Source: Nonlabens sp. Hel1_33_55
GTDB taxonomy: Bacteria > Bacteroidota > Bacteroidia > Flavobacteriales > Flavobacteriaceae
Direction of reading: 5' to 3'
DNA: 64,000 bases
Assembly (NCBI RefSeq): GCF_900101765.1
Contig: NZ_LT627735.1
Span: 3,069,501-3,133,500, forward strand
How positions within the stretch are numbered: the first letter of the stretch is position 1; each line of letters starts with the position of its first letter. Position numbers and translations under genes: made by a program. The notes beneath the pieces were generated by a model that did not search any database, was not told the origin of the DNA, and saw nothing but the letters and a program-made list of their open reading frames with translations. Of the stretch, positions 1 to 9,065 are shown piece by piece.

Positions 1-362
1 ATAAATACGTAAAAGCGCTGACTGATGTTGGTTTTGGAACCATCGAGATACGCGCTAGAAAGCCTTACCGTATTCTCGATACTAAAAATTACCCAACTGA
101 CGAATTGATCTACATAGAATCCATAGAGGTTGCGGCAATCAAAGATCCAATGCCAGAAGATGGTCCCTGTATTTTTACTGGTAAAGCAGCTATTTACTAT
201 GGCGATGAGCGTCAATTTGATGATGGCAAAGGCCACGTTTTGGTAAACAACCAGCCACTTGCCATTTGTGATAAGACGGCACAGGCGTTGAAAGACTTAG
301 GTCGTGATGATATTTACTTCAGTGAATCTACCTATCATTATGATGGTGGTGGATGTTGCTAG
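1..362 (+). CDS. arsM: ArsM-like arsenite methyltransferase, C-terminal part (5' end outside window)
   Basis: The frame is open from the first bases of the window and ends at the TAG at 360-362, so only about the last 120 residues are seen. The visible part has the conserved tail of the arsenosugar-type ArsM family: an FTGKAAIYYG segment, FDDGKGHVL, a Cys in LAICDKTA, and a YHYDGGGCC C-terminus with a terminal Cys pair. The N-terminal SAM-binding methyltransferase domain would lie upstream. Family knowledge: these enzymes methylate As(III) using SAM and are encoded with a radical SAM enzyme (ArsS) and a DUF2064 glycosyltransferase. The next gene is such a DUF2064 protein, which supports the call. 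An internal ATG at 105 is not the start because similarity continues upstream of it. Confidence 0.75.
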   Translation, partial: KYVKALTDVGFGTIEIRARKPYRILDTKNYPTDELIYIESIEVAAIKDPMPEDGPCIFTGKAAIYYGDERQFDDGKGHVLVNNQPLAICDKTAQALKDLGRDDIYFSESTYHYDGGGCC

Positions 363-440
363 GTGACAACAATTAAGAATTTCTCTAAACTGTTTCAGTG
401 CCTACTATTTTAGGCTTACGTTAATTTACATTTACGCATC

Positions 441-1127
441 ATAAAGAATTACTCAAATACCGCAGTTTTAATCTTTGCACAAAATGCAGAGGCTGACGCT
501 CAGCACAAATTAATTGCAAATAATAAGCAATTAATGAACGTGCTGAACGAGCGAGTAATTCAGCAGGTTGAAAGAAGTGGTTTAGACTATTTTCACTTTA
601 CAGAGGCTGATCAAAGAGGCTTAGGTTTTGGCCAGCGTTTTTCAAACAGTATTCAAAATGTTTTTGAAAAAGGCTATCAGCATGTAATATGTGTTGGTAA
701 CGATACTCCAGGACTTACCACATCCCACTTATTTACCGCCGCAGAGTCCTTGAATAATGGGAAAGTTATAAATGGACCATCAATTGACGGTGGTTACTAT
801 TTAATGGGTATTGCCGCTTCTGGTTTTGACCCAAAAAGTTTTGAAGAACTACCATGGCAAACTAGCAGACTGGCTTCTAGTTATCATGATTTGCTTCAGG
901 AAAATGGTTTTGAGGTGGAACTTTTGGAATATCTAGTAGATCTAGATTCTGAAGAAGATATCAAACGCCTTTTTAGAGGTCAAGATCTAAGAAGCAGTTT
1001 AGTTCAATCCATATTAAAGACCTTAAGTAGTAAACGTATTTTATACGTTTATACCTCAAAACAAACCATATCGGTTTTTTTTGAACTTCCCTTAAATAAA
1101 GGCTCGCCAGCATCTATCGCGGCCTAA
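441..1127 (+). CDS. DUF2064 / TIGR04282-type glycosyltransferase, start codon apparently ATA
   Basis: The protein has the features of the arsenosugar-associated glycosyltransferase family: GNDTPGL (a DxD-like nucleotide-sugar site), GPSIDGGYYLMG and LPWQTSRL. It follows the ArsM tail and probably acts in the same pathway. The first ATG in frame is at 534, but the frame is open back to a stop at 411, and codons 441-533 encode KNYSNTAVLIFAQNAEAD, which matches the usual family N-terminus (a first beta strand ending LIFA). No ATG, GTG or TTG lies in that stretch; codon 441 is ATA exactly where homologues would begin with Met. The real start may therefore be a rare AUA or a lost ATG, with possible re-initiation at 534. 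I give the longer version; the safe minimum is 534-1127. Confidence 0.7.
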   Translation: MKNYSNTAVLIFAQNAEADAQHKLIANNKQLMNVLNERVIQQVERSGLDYFHFTEADQRGLGFGQRFSNSIQNVFEKGYQHVICVGNDTPGLTTSHLFTAAESLNNGKVINGPSIDGGYYLMGIAASGFDPKSFEELPWQTSRLASSYHDLLQENGFEVELLEYLVDLDSEEDIKRLFRGQDLRSSLVQSILKTLSSKRILYVYTSKQTISVFFELPLNKGSPASIAA

Positions 1128-1177
1128 AATTCAGTTCCTTCTAAGAAGGATTTCATTTCACTTTTTCAAATTTATAC

Positions 1178-4100
1178 ATGAAGAGAATTACTCTTGTCAT
1201 GCTTATGCTGTGTGTTTTCACAGGATGGGCACAAATTACAATAACGGGTACAGTCAGTGATGCTGCTGGTAATCCTATCGCATTTGCAAACGTTGCAGAG
1301 CGAGGCACAGAAAACGGAACAACTACTTCAGTCAACGGTGATTATTCCATCACAGTCGCTGAAGATGCTGTTTTGGTATTTTCATTCGTAGGCTATCAAT
1401 CTCAAAACCTTCCAGCAACCGCAAGCGGTTCTTTGAATGTTACGTTGCAAGAAGGTGACGCACTGGATGAAGTTGTGATCACAGCTTTAGGAATAAAGCG
1501 TCAAGAACGAGAGCTGGGCTATGCAGTTCAAACTCTCGATACGGAAGATATTCAAGAGGTAAAATCAGTGAATCTCGTGGACAACCTTCAAGGTAAGGTC
1601 GCAGGAATCACGGTAACGCCTGGTGCTACTGGTGTTGGTTCTTCTTCTAAAATTACAATAAGAGGTGAGGCTAGTTTTTCTAATAATAACCCACTTTTCA
1701 TCGTGGATGGTACACCTATAAATAACAACTCGGTTTTCAATTTTACCAATGAAGCCGCAGCAGGTTTTCAGGAAGTAGATTTTGGAAACGGTGCTGGAGA
1801 AATTAATCAGGATGATATTGCCAGCGTTTCTGTATTAAAAGGACCAGCCGCAGCAGCACTTTATGGAACTAGGGCTGCCAACGGTGCCATTATTATCGAG
1901 ACTAAAAGCGGAGGTAAGAAGCGCGGCTTGGGTGTTTCATTCAACACCAGCTTTTTCATGGACAGCGCATTTAAATTGCCAGAATTCCAGAACGAATTTG
2001 GCCAAGGTAACAGCGGTCAGTTTGAATACGTCGATGGATTAGGTGGTGGTATCAACGATAACATTTCCTACTCTTGGGGACCGCGATTGGATCAAGGTAC
2101 ATTGATCCCTCAATTTGATAGTCCAGTTACGTTACCAGATGGAACGGTCGTTCGCGGTGGTGATACTGCCTTGTATAGTGGTCTAGATATTACGCCAACA
2201 CCGTTTGTTAGCCATCCAGATAACCTGAAGAATTTTTATGAAACTGGTTATACAGCCATCAACAATATTGCGGTTAGTAACGGTTTTGAAAAAGGAGATT
2301 ACCGTTTGAGCTTTACAGATTTACGCAGTGAAAGCATTATTCCTGGCGTCAATCTGGACCGTCAGACGGTTGCGGCAAAACTTAATTTTAGACCGAGCGA
2401 TAAAACTCGAATCAATGCCAGTATTAATTACGTAAATAGCGAATCTGATAATAGACCTTCGAATGGTTATGGTAGCGAAAACGTGAATTATTCGTTAGTT
2501 GCTTGGGGACCGCGCTCCTTAAATATCGATAGCCTGCGCGATTACTGGCAACCTGGATTAGAAGGTGTGCAGCAGTACAGTTTCAACTACACGTTTTTTG
2601 ATAATCCATATTTTATTCTCAAGGAAAACCGCAACAGTTTTGGGCGCGATCGTTTATTTGGAAATATTTCTATCTCGCAAGAATTAACCTCAGAACTTAC
2701 AGCTACGGTTAGAACAGGAATGGATTACAGCAATGAGAAACGACGTTTCCTGCGTAATTATTCGTCCAACCGTTTTCGCAATGGAGCTTATGCAGAGCAC
2801 GATGTATTCTACCGCGAGATCAATACAGACTTTTTATTGAATTACCAGAAGCAATTTGGAGACTTCAGTTTTGATGCCAGCGCTGGTGGAAACCGATTGA
2901 ACCAGACAGCCCAAACCACCCAAATACAGACCACTAGTCTTGCACAGCCTGGTATTTTTTCATTGAATAATGCAGCGAGCCCAATTGAAACCTTCGGGTT
3001 TACTTCTGAGAAACGGATTAATAGTTTGTACGCTTTCGCGAAAGCGGGCTACAAAAACTTCCTATATCTAGATGTTACGGCCCGCAACGACTGGTCCAGC
3101 GCACTTGCAACACCATTCACGGCAGATAACACCTCGTTTTTCTACCCATCAGTATCGACAAGTTTTATATTGAGCAACGTGGTAGAATTGCCTAGAGTCA
3201 TTGACTTTGCAAAAATACGTGCCAGTTATGCAGAGGTTGGAAACGACACGAGCCCATATCAAACGCAAGGAACATTTTTATCGCAAACACCGGTAAATTC
3301 ACAACCAACATTTTCCAATCAGGACTTTATCCCAAATGCTAATCTAAAGCCAGAAACTACATCCAGTATTGAATTAGGATTTGATGTGCGCTTTTTGAAA
3401 CAGCGATTGAATCTGGACTTTACGTATTATAATGCGGTAACTGATGATCAGATTCTTTCACTTCCTATTGCTATATCTTCTGGATTTAGCCAGCAGGTTG
3501 TCAATGGTGGATCAGTCAGAAATCAAGGTGTAGAAATCATCTTAAATGCTATTCCTGTTCAGAACACCAATTTTGAATGGAGCGCAACCGCAAATTTTGC
3601 GAGCAGCAGAGCGATCGTGGAAAGTTTACCGCAAGAAGATGGTCGTTTGACATTAGGCCTATCTAGGGTTTATGACAACTCTGACCAGACAGTTTTCCAT
3701 CAGGTGGAAGAAGGTGGTCGTGTAGGCGATTTGTATGGAACGGGTTATATACGTAATGAAGATGGCCAGTTTATATTGACACCTGCAGGACGATTTATCG
3801 CAGATCCTGAACTGAGAAAACTAGGAAACTACAATGCAGACTTCCAACTAGGCCTGACAAATTCTTTCAGGTACAAAGACTTTGATGCGTCCTTTTTATT
3901 GGACTGGAGACAAGGCGGTATCCTGGTTTCTAGAACGCTAGCACTTGGTGCCGTTGGAGGGCAATTGAACGACACCTCATTTAGACCTGAAGAAGGTATC
4001 GTGGCAGATGGAGTTATCAATACGGGAACTCCAGAAAATCCAGTGTACGTTCAGAACACCACAGCAGTAACTGCTGAAAGTTATTACCGTCAATTCTATG

Positions 4101-4387
4101 ACCGTAATCACGAAGAAAACAATGTTTACGACGCCAGTTATTTGAAACTGCGACAGTTCTCTATAGGTTACAATTTTGAATTGAAAGATGGGGCTTTCGG
4201 AATATTTGGCGATGGTGCAGACCTGAGAGTTTCATTGATCGGTAGAAATTTATTTGCTATTAGTGAAATTCCGCATTTTGATCCAGAGCAGCTTGCAGTG
4301 CAAGGTCAAGGCTTTGTCAACGGCGTGGAGGATATGTCCTATGCGTCTACAAGAAGTATTGGTTTGAAAGCTGGTATCAATTTTTAA
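1178..4387 (+). CDS. SusC/RagA-family TonB-linked outer membrane receptor
   Basis: This 1069-residue protein is a large TonB-dependent transporter of the SusC class. Residues 1-19 form a signal peptide ending WAQ. Residues about 20-105 are a carboxypeptidase-regulatory-like domain (ITGTVSDAAGNPIAFANV). Residues about 115-245 form the plug, with ALGIKRQERELGYAVQ, LQGKVAGI and a LKGPAAAALYGTRAANGAI strand. The rest is a 22-strand-type barrel ending in an aromatic residue (KAGINF). The partner SusD-like lipoprotein follows after 48 bases, which is the normal arrangement for import of an oligosaccharide or other bulky nutrient. The substrate cannot be told from sequence; no glycoside hydrolase is nearby. 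One copy of the 16-bp palindrome lies inside the gene at 3031-3046 and is read as AFAKA. Confidence 0.95.
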   Translation: MKRITLVMLMLCVFTGWAQITITGTVSDAAGNPIAFANVAERGTENGTTTSVNGDYSITVAEDAVLVFSFVGYQSQNLPATASGSLNVTLQEGDALDEVVITALGIKRQERELGYAVQTLDTEDIQEVKSVNLVDNLQGKVAGITVTPGATGVGSSSKITIRGEASFSNNNPLFIVDGTPINNNSVFNFTNEAAAGFQEVDFGNGAGEINQDDIASVSVLKGPAAAALYGTRAANGAIIIETKSGGKKRGLGVSFNTSFFMDSAFKLPEFQNEFGQGNSGQFEYVDGLGGGINDNISYSWGPRLDQGTLIPQFDSPVTLPDGTVVRGGDTALYSGLDITPTPFVSHPDNLKNFYETGYTAINNIAVSNGFEKGDYRLSFTDLRSESIIPGVNLDRQTVAAKLNFRPSDKTRINASINYVNSESDNRPSNGYGSENVNYSLVAWGPRSLNIDSLRDYWQPGLEGVQQYSFNYTFFDNPYFILKENRNSFGRDRLFGNISISQELTSELTATVRTGMDYSNEKRRFLRNYSSNRFRNGAYAEHDVFYREINTDFLLNYQKQFGDFSFDASAGGNRLNQTAQTTQIQTTSLAQPGIFSLNNAASPIETFGFTSEKRINSLYAFAKAGYKNFLYLDVTARNDWSSALATPFTADNTSFFYPSVSTSFILSNVVELPRVIDFAKIRASYAEVGNDTSPYQTQGTFLSQTPVNSQPTFSNQDFIPNANLKPETTSSIELGFDVRFLKQRLNLDFTYYNAVTDDQILSLPIAISSGFSQQVVNGGSVRNQGVEIILNAIPVQNTNFEWSATANFASSRAIVESLPQEDGRLTLGLSRVYDNSDQTVFHQVEEGGRVGDLYGTGYIRNEDGQFILTPAGRFIADPELRKLGNYNADFQLGLTNSFRYKDFDASFLLDWRQGGILVSRTLALGAVGGQLNDTSFRPEEGIVADGVINTGTPENPVYVQNTTAVTAESYYRQFYDRNHEENNVYDASYLKLRQFSIGYNFELKDGAFGIFGDGADLRVSLIGRNLFAISEIPHFDPEQLAVQGQGFVNGVEDMSYASTRSIGLKAGINF
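3031..3046. repeat. 16-bp palindrome CGCTTTCGCGAAAGCG (in susC)
   Basis: Perfect copy, coding frame AFAKA. Confidence 0.95.
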
Positions 4388-4395
4388 AATTATTT

Positions 4396-4411
4396 CGCTT
4401 TCGCGAAAGCG
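4396..4411. repeat. 16-bp palindrome (susC-susD gap)
   Basis: Perfect copy, symmetric to 20 bp (TT/AA flanks). Confidence 0.95.
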
Positions 4412-4435
4412 AATTCACAACATAATACATCAAAA

Positions 4436-5893
4436 ATGATGAAACATATTAAAATATATAGTTGGCTGGTTTTGGCCTTTTTAGGTACAACGATCGTTTC
4501 CTGTACCAACGACTTTGAGGAATTAAACACAAATTCTAACGCTCCCGTGAGCGTGCAACCCAGCTTGTTGTTTAGACAAGTGATATACGATTATGGTGAG
4601 CAAATGTCCTATGAAGGTTTTGTCGCTGGTGGTTTATTAAGCCAGCACTTGACGGCACTGGATTTCAACCTGTTTGATCGTCATGCTTTGAAGAGCCCAC
4701 AATTAGGTGGTGATCCATGGCCTATATTTTATAGAAATTTGAGAGATAACGAGATTATTATTGATCAATCTCAGACCACACCAGCTTTTGCGGTATATGA
4801 AGGTCCGGCTTTGATATTTAAAGCTTACATGACGGCTGGATTGACTGATATTTTTGGAGATGTGCCTTATACGGAGGCTTTCAAAGGATTAGATGGTACC
4901 GTACAACCTGCCTATGATTTGCAAGAAGATATTTATCTACAAGAAAACGGAATTTTAGACAATCTAGATAAGGGTATCGCAGCCATACAGGCATATAGTG
5001 GATCTATTGCACTGGAAGGTGATGTGCTATTTAACGGAGATCTGGATGCTTGGGTACGGTTTGCCAACAGTCTTAAAATTAAGGCGCTTGTACGGATATC
5101 TGCTAAAGAAAATGTCAGCGCGAGATTACAATCCTTATATGATGCACAGAATTATATCAACTCAAACAGTCAGAATGCAGTGTTCAATTTTACCGATGGT
5201 GAGCCTAACAACTTCCGTTTAGCACGATTGAGAGCTGGTGACTTTAACAATTTTGTCATGAGTGAGACGATGGAAGAAATATTGGAAGGATTGAATGATG
5301 ATCGCATTGACGTACTCTTTCGCCCACGAGCTAATAATGCCAATGGCGATGATTACGAAGGTTTGATTAACGGCATAGACGCCTCATCAACATCAGTAAG
5401 TCTCGCAGATTTCTCATTGGCAGGAACCATCTTCAGAGAAAATACGGGAATGCTGGATGCTAATTACATGACAGCATGGGAAACCAACTTCCTACTTGCA
5501 GAAGCTGCCCAAAAAGGAATTATTACCGCACCGGCTCAAGAATTATATGAAACTGGCGTAGCTCAAGCTTATGAATATTGGAATACAGAGTTACCTGCAG
5601 ACTACCTGTCCACGACAGGAGCTTATGCAGCAAATGGTAACGATCCTATAGAGCAAATTATCACTCAAAAATGGATTGCCAGTATGATCAATGGTTATGA
5701 AGGCTGGATCGAATTCCGTCGTACAGGTTTTCCAATGCTCATGGATGTTTCTGCTAGCTTAAACAATGGATTGATTCCTGTAAGAATGCCTTATCCTGCT
5801 GAAGAGGCCGCACTAAATGCTGACAATTATAGTGTAGCTGCGAGCGCAACCAATGATAACAGTATTAACGTGCCGGTTTGGTGGGATGAGTAG
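4436..5893 (+). CDS. SusD/RagB-family nutrient-binding outer membrane lipoprotein
   Basis: The N-terminus is a lipoprotein signal peptide with a lipobox ending at Cys23 (TTIVSC). The 485-residue body matches the SusD-like_2 type: a long helical protein with an early ELNTNSNAP segment and an AWETNFLLAEAAQKG tetratricopeptide-like helix pair near residue 340. It forms a lid over the SusC barrel on the cell surface and captures the substrate. It is encoded directly after susC; the two genes are separated by 48 bases that hold a copy of the 16-bp palindrome, which could form a hairpin in the mRNA between them. Two ATG codons start the frame; either may be used. Confidence 0.93.
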   Translation: MMKHIKIYSWLVLAFLGTTIVSCTNDFEELNTNSNAPVSVQPSLLFRQVIYDYGEQMSYEGFVAGGLLSQHLTALDFNLFDRHALKSPQLGGDPWPIFYRNLRDNEIIIDQSQTTPAFAVYEGPALIFKAYMTAGLTDIFGDVPYTEAFKGLDGTVQPAYDLQEDIYLQENGILDNLDKGIAAIQAYSGSIALEGDVLFNGDLDAWVRFANSLKIKALVRISAKENVSARLQSLYDAQNYINSNSQNAVFNFTDGEPNNFRLARLRAGDFNNFVMSETMEEILEGLNDDRIDVLFRPRANNANGDDYEGLINGIDASSTSVSLADFSLAGTIFRENTGMLDANYMTAWETNFLLAEAAQKGIITAPAQELYETGVAQAYEYWNTELPADYLSTTGAYAANGNDPIEQIITQKWIASMINGYEGWIEFRRTGFPMLMDVSASLNNGLIPVRMPYPAEEAALNADNYSVAASATNDNSINVPVWWDE

Positions 5894-6073
5894 GATTTAA
5901 CGGCCGTAAACTTTTGATTAAAGATTTGAAAAATTGGAAGCAAGCCGCTTCGAGCGAAAGTCGAGAAGGAGCGGATGAACTGTTACTAAGATTGAACTGA
6001 ACAATATTAAAAAATTAAACATACGAGTTTTTATAAACAGCGCTCGAACTGGCAATTAACCTAATACCTGAAT
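5894..6073. other. Intergenic region with a REP-like imperfect hairpin
   Basis: The stretch between susD and the symporter gene has no open frame. At 5944-5974 there is an imperfect inverted repeat (CCGCTTCGAGCG ... CGAGAAGGAGCGG) that resembles the repeats found near 39975 and 40048. No convincing terminator with a U-tract was seen. Confidence 0.4.
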
Positions 6074-7423
6074 TTGGATTTTCTAACACAAACATCAACA
6101 TTGCAATGGCTGCTTATCATAGGCAGCAGTGTTGTGTTTTTCATATTGGCACCTTACGCAAAGGATGTGGAGACCTTCTTCAAGGCTCAGCATCGTGGTA
6201 AGGCACCTAGTATGATAATGCTTACAGGTAGTTTGATAATCTCTTGGATTTTTGCAAAAAGCATTACCAATGCTGCAAATCTAGGTTTAGAGTTTGGATT
6301 AGTTGGAGGTGTGGCATATGCAGGTTATTACTTATCATTTGCCGTAGCGGGAATTATCATTTATCAACTGCGTAATGTAGGTGGTTACGAGAGCATTCAC
6401 CAATTTTTGACGCATAAGTATGGCAAGCAAGCGGTAGCTCTGTTTTCTATACTCATTAGTTTCAGGTTGTTTAATGAGGTGTGGTCCAATACGATGGTGA
6501 TTGGGACTTACTTCGGTGATATGGGATCCACGCCTTATTATGCTGCGATTATCGTGTTCACGTTACTCACTTTAGCATATACTTTAAAGGGTGGTTTAAG
6601 TAGTTCCATTTTCACCGATGTGATTCAGATGGTTCTATTTTCTGTCCTATTGATGATTATCCTAGGAGTCATTTTTGCCGAGCCATCCGCTAACGTAGGC
6701 GAGATGATGACTAGTGGTACCTGGTCTATGGAAATGGGTTTGAATCTGTTTTTTGCTGCCTTATTACAAAGTTTTAGTTACCCGTTTCATGATCCAGTAC
6801 TAACAGACCGCGGCTTCATTACAAGTCCTAAAATAACTCGCAAAAGCTTTTTATGGGCTGCCGTTTTAGGTGGTTTGTGTATCGTGCTTTTCAGTCTGGT
6901 AGGTGTTTATGCACAGCAGGCTGGATTGGAGGGTCAAGCTGCAGTTGAAGTAGCAAAAAAATTAGGGGTCGTCCTTTTACTTATTATTAATTTTATAATG
7001 ATCACCAGCGCGGCAAGTACGCTGGATAGTACGTTTTCCAGTTTTTCAAAATTATTGACACTTGATTTAGGTTTGGGCTCGACCGTGACATTCGGTCGTG
7101 TGATGATGGTTTTGGTAGCTGTATTGGGAACCATACCAGTATTTCTGGACACAGAAATTTTGAGTGCCACCACCATTAGCGGTACCATGGTCATAGGTTT
7201 AACTCCAGTTTTTCTTTTGTGGAAATTGAAGGTTCCCAGATCCAGCTATTTTTTGTCCGTCATTTGCGGTCTGGTATTCGGGATGCTGCTTGTTTTTGAG
7301 TGGTTTCCAGAATCACTCATATTTACAACAGGAAGGTACGCCAGCCTGCTATGGATCAACATTTATGGAGTATTACTAAGCTTCCTATTATTTCTATTGC
7401 CATTATGGATAAAAAGATTTTAA
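6074..7423 (+). CDS. Sodium:solute symporter family protein
   Basis: This 449-residue integral membrane protein has about 12-13 hydrophobic segments. Its fold markers are those of the SSS family: an early LIIGSSVVFF helix, the GSLIISWIFAKSITNAANLG unwound-helix region, LTLAYTLKGGLSSSIFTD, and the TSAASTLDSTFSSFSKL helix that carries the sodium-site Ser/Thr residues. The start is a TTG at 6074: an in-frame stop lies at 6062 and no ATG occurs before conserved sequence. The substrate is not predictable. The downstream metallophosphoesterase-like gene overlaps its end by 19 bases, suggesting one transcript. Confidence 0.88.
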   Translation: MDFLTQTSTLQWLLIIGSSVVFFILAPYAKDVETFFKAQHRGKAPSMIMLTGSLIISWIFAKSITNAANLGLEFGLVGGVAYAGYYLSFAVAGIIIYQLRNVGGYESIHQFLTHKYGKQAVALFSILISFRLFNEVWSNTMVIGTYFGDMGSTPYYAAIIVFTLLTLAYTLKGGLSSSIFTDVIQMVLFSVLLMIILGVIFAEPSANVGEMMTSGTWSMEMGLNLFFAALLQSFSYPFHDPVLTDRGFITSPKITRKSFLWAAVLGGLCIVLFSLVGVYAQQAGLEGQAAVEVAKKLGVVLLLIINFIMITSAASTLDSTFSSFSKLLTLDLGLGSTVTFGRVMMVLVAVLGTIPVFLDTEILSATTISGTMVIGLTPVFLLWKLKVPRSSYFLSVICGLVFGMLLVFEWFPESLIFTTGRYASLLWINIYGVLLSFLLFLLPLWIKRF

Positions 7424-8259
7424 ACTTGGGCCGCAAGAGCGGTAAGATGCTCCTTTTTGGTGGCGTTTATAGCAACCTTCAAGCGCTGGAAAGTTTGATC
7501 AAACTTGCAGGTGATCAAGGAATTGCTCCAGAAAACTGTATCTGTACAGGTGATATTATAGGATATTGCGGGCAACCACAAGAGAGCTTAGATACCTTTA
7601 AAGATTGGGGAGGGCACAGCATTTTGGGTAATGTAGAAATCCAGTTGCGGGATGATCAGGAAGACTGTGGCTGCGATTTTACAACAGGCTCTCGCTGCGA
7701 TGGATTTAGTGAGATTTGGTACGCTTTCGCGAAAGCGAACTTACACACATCATCAAAACAGTATTTCAGCACTTTGCCAGACCATATTATTTTTGAATAT
7801 GCTGGCCAAAAGGTTGGTATCGTACATGGCAGCTATAACCACGTATCCCAATTCATTTTTAAATCAACGGATTGGTCTGAAAAACAACAGAATTTTGATA
7901 GTTTAAATGTGGATGTGATCGTTGCAGGACATTGCGGCCTGCCTTTTGCAGATCATTACCGCGATCAAACCTGGCTCAATCCAGGAGTGTTGGGAATGCC
8001 TGCAAATAATGGCTCCAACAAAACCTGGGCAATGATTATTGATGATGCACAAGGAATGAATTATGAGCATTTTCAACTTAAGTATGATCACAATACCACA
8101 ATAGTAGAAATGCAGAAAAACCGATTGCCGGCAGAATATGCTGTGACGCTTCAAACTGGAATATGGGATAATATGGAAATATTACCCGATGTTGAAAAAG
8201 AATTGCAGGGATCAGAAATCATTTTGGAGAACCCAGTAGATAACCTTATTCAAAATTAG
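7405..8259 (+). CDS. Metallophosphoesterase-family protein lacking the first metal motif
   Basis: The 284-residue protein follows the calcineurin-like phosphoesterase order: TGDIIGYCG (motif GD), LGNVE (motif GN), VHGSYNH and VAGHCGLPF (motif GHCG). The first family motif, normally DxH in a DIHGN context, is replaced by GGVYSN near residue 22, so one metal site should be altered. The start used is the ATG at 7405; the frame extends upstream to 7300 but that part overlaps the symporter. A Cys-rich insertion DCGCDFTTGSRCDG follows motif GN. A palindrome copy at 7722-7737 is read as AFAKA. It could be a phosphoesterase with one-metal chemistry or a binding protein; the substrate is unknown. Confidence 0.75.
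   Translation: MDKKILNLGRKSGKMLLFGGVYSNLQALESLIKLAGDQGIAPENCICTGDIIGYCGQPQESLDTFKDWGGHSILGNVEIQLRDDQEDCGCDFTTGSRCDGFSEIWYAFAKANLHTSSKQYFSTLPDHIIFEYAGQKVGIVHGSYNHVSQFIFKSTDWSEKQQNFDSLNVDVIVAGHCGLPFADHYRDQTWLNPGVLGMPANNGSNKTWAMIIDDAQGMNYEHFQLKYDHNTTIVEMQKNRLPAEYAVTLQTGIWDNMEILPDVEKELQGSEIILENPVDNLIQN
7722..7737. repeat. 16-bp palindrome (in metallophosphoesterase gene)
   Basis: Perfect copy, coding frame AFAKA. Confidence 0.95.
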
Positions 8260-8317
8260 ATGGGTCATTAGGAATATAATTGGTGACAATTATGAGAGAT
8301 TATTAGAATTTAATATT

Positions 8318-8815
8318 ATGAGAACTATACTATTTTTTTGTTTCGTTTTGGGGTGTTCCGCTTTCGCGAAAGCGCAGTCAATCGACAGCGTCTTAAAGAA
8401 ATACAATAGTCATAGCGTACCCTATATATCAGTTGAAGAATTGAAGATGGATTACGATAACTACCTCATTCTGGATACTAGGGAAAAGGAAGAGTACGAC
8501 GTGAGTCATTTACCTAATGCCATCTGGGCTGGAAAAACGATCAAAGACTGGAAAAAGCACTCAAAACACACTGATAAAAAAGTAGTGGTGTACTGTACTA
8601 TAGGCGTACGTAGTGAGGATTATGGTGAGGAATTGCAAGCAGCAGGATTTCAAAATGTCAAAAATCTCTACGGTAGTATCTTTGCCTGGAAGAATGCTGG
8701 ATATACGGTGGTAGATGCTAAAGGAAAACCTACCGAAAATGTCCACACCTATTCCAGAACATGGGCGAAATACCTCAAGTCTGGCAATAAAGTTACTAGT
8801 GTTTCAAAGAATTAA
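8318..8815 (+). CDS. Exported rhodanese-like domain protein
   Basis: Residues 1-20 are a signal peptide ending AKAQS. Residues about 35-135 form one rhodanese domain with LILDTREKEEYDVSHLPNAI and the active-site loop CTIGVRS (Cys93 as the likely persulfide-carrying residue). Family members move sulfur as a cysteine persulfide, or act in redox sensing; the role in this cell's envelope is not known. The 165-residue length is normal for a single-domain secreted form. The end of the signal peptide is itself encoded by a 16-bp palindrome copy (8359-8374, read as AFAKA), so the repeat has been accommodated in the h/c-region. Confidence 0.85.
   Translation: MRTILFFCFVLGCSAFAKAQSIDSVLKKYNSHSVPYISVEELKMDYDNYLILDTREKEEYDVSHLPNAIWAGKTIKDWKKHSKHTDKKVVVYCTIGVRSEDYGEELQAAGFQNVKNLYGSIFAWKNAGYTVVDAKGKPTENVHTYSRTWAKYLKSGNKVTSVSKN
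8359..8374. repeat. 16-bp palindrome (in rhodanese signal peptide)
   Basis: Perfect copy, coding frame AFAKA. Confidence 0.95.
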
Positions 8816-8820
8816 ATCAC

Positions 8821-8991
8821 ATGGATATCCCTAAATGGTTTTGGAAGATTTTATTCTACACTAGTTGTGTGGGAAGTGGATATGTTTTATTCCTTATGGC
8901 TACAGGCGAGAAGGATCGTGGCTACATTTGGTATCTTTTCCTTTTCTTAATGGCACTATGGTTTGCCATGCGACAGATGCGTAAATCGTAA
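8821..8991 (+). CDS. Small two-helix membrane protein (56 residues)
   Basis: A short frame starts with ATG five bases after the rhodanese stop codon. It encodes two hydrophobic segments, LFYTSCVGSGYVLFLM and YIWYLFLFLMALWFAM, separated by a charged turn GEKDRG, and it ends with a basic tail RQMRKS. I do not recognise the family. The tight spacing to the rhodanese gene and the position just before a strong terminator support it as the last gene of that transcript. Confidence 0.6.
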   Translation: MDIPKWFWKILFYTSCVGSGYVLFLMATGEKDRGYIWYLFLFLMALWFAMRQMRKS

Positions 8992-9013
8992 TCAACCCTA
9001 AAACAAATAAAAT

Positions 9014-9047
9014 AAAAAACCCAAAGCGTTTACGCTTGGGGTTTTTT
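9014..9047. terminator. Bidirectional terminator between the small membrane protein and metK
   Basis: A GC-containing stem (ACCCAAAGCG / CGCTTGGGGT with a TTTA loop and one mismatch) is flanked by A6 on the left and T6 on the right. The layout serves both the rightward transcript ending at 8991 and the leftward metK transcript ending at 9066. Confidence 0.85.
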
Positions 9048-9065
9048 AAATACGTCTAAATTTTA

